The notes beneath the pieces were generated by a model. It saw only the letters and a program-made list of their open reading frames with translations, ran no database searches and was not told the DNA's origin. DNA of 14,363 nucleotides from positions 1 to 14,363 of the forward strand of contig CAJUMM010000067.1 of the NCBI GenBank assembly GCA_910586955.1. The letters are read 5' to 3'. The position numbers and the translations under genes are program-made. Source of the DNA: an uncultured Lachnospiraceae bacterium (GTDB taxonomy: Bacteria; Bacillota; Clostridia; Lachnospirales; Lachnospiraceae). Shown piece after piece: positions 14,337 through 14,363 of this stretch (position 1 is its first letter; every line of letters begins with the position of its first letter).

Positions 14337-14363
14337 CTGAATATTTAAAAAGCAGGGATGTCA

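Overview
The window looks like a chromosomal segment of a low-to-mid GC Firmicute, most likely a Lachnospiraceae-type Clostridia. The evidence is strong AGGAGG-type ribosome binding sites, sigma-A promoters close to TTGACA-N17-TATAAT, a T-box leader on pheST, a LicT/BglG antiterminated PTS operon, and a WYL regulator. The genus is an inference only.

Layout. Left edge (1-3321): the 5' two thirds of queA on the minus strand, then on the plus strand a GNAT acetyltransferase, a WYL regulator and a YciI-like small protein. A 667-bp gene-free stretch follows, holding two inverted copies of a dispersed imperfect palindrome. Centre left (3322-6498): a Gfo/Idh/MocA oxidoreductase and a MATE exporter on the minus strand, with a Crp/Fnr-type regulator divergent from the exporter. 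A perfect 20-bp palindrome sits in the shared promoter region.

Centre right (6507-10344, minus strand): one tightly packed operon, in transcription order LicT-type antiterminator, an unusual 8Fe-4S ferredoxin protein fused to a domain resembling the beta subunit of 2-oxoacid:ferredoxin oxidoreductases, PTS EIIA, then PTS EIIBC. It starts at a perfect consensus promoter, followed by a RAT element overlapping an intrinsic terminator, so sugar-dependent antitermination can be read directly from the DNA. The ferredoxin/oxoacid-oxidoreductase-like protein is stitched into the operon by overlaps at both ends and seems to have lost the thiamine-pyrophosphate core. No sugar-phosphate hydrolase lies in the operon.

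Right (10404-14363, minus strand): pheS-pheT, encoding both subunits of phenylalanyl-tRNA synthetase, under a complete T-box leader with a probable UUC specifier.

The two observations most worth following are the redox-protein-in-a-PTS-operon arrangement and the repeat pair whose arms differ between copies yet stay self-complementary, which points to selection on structure.
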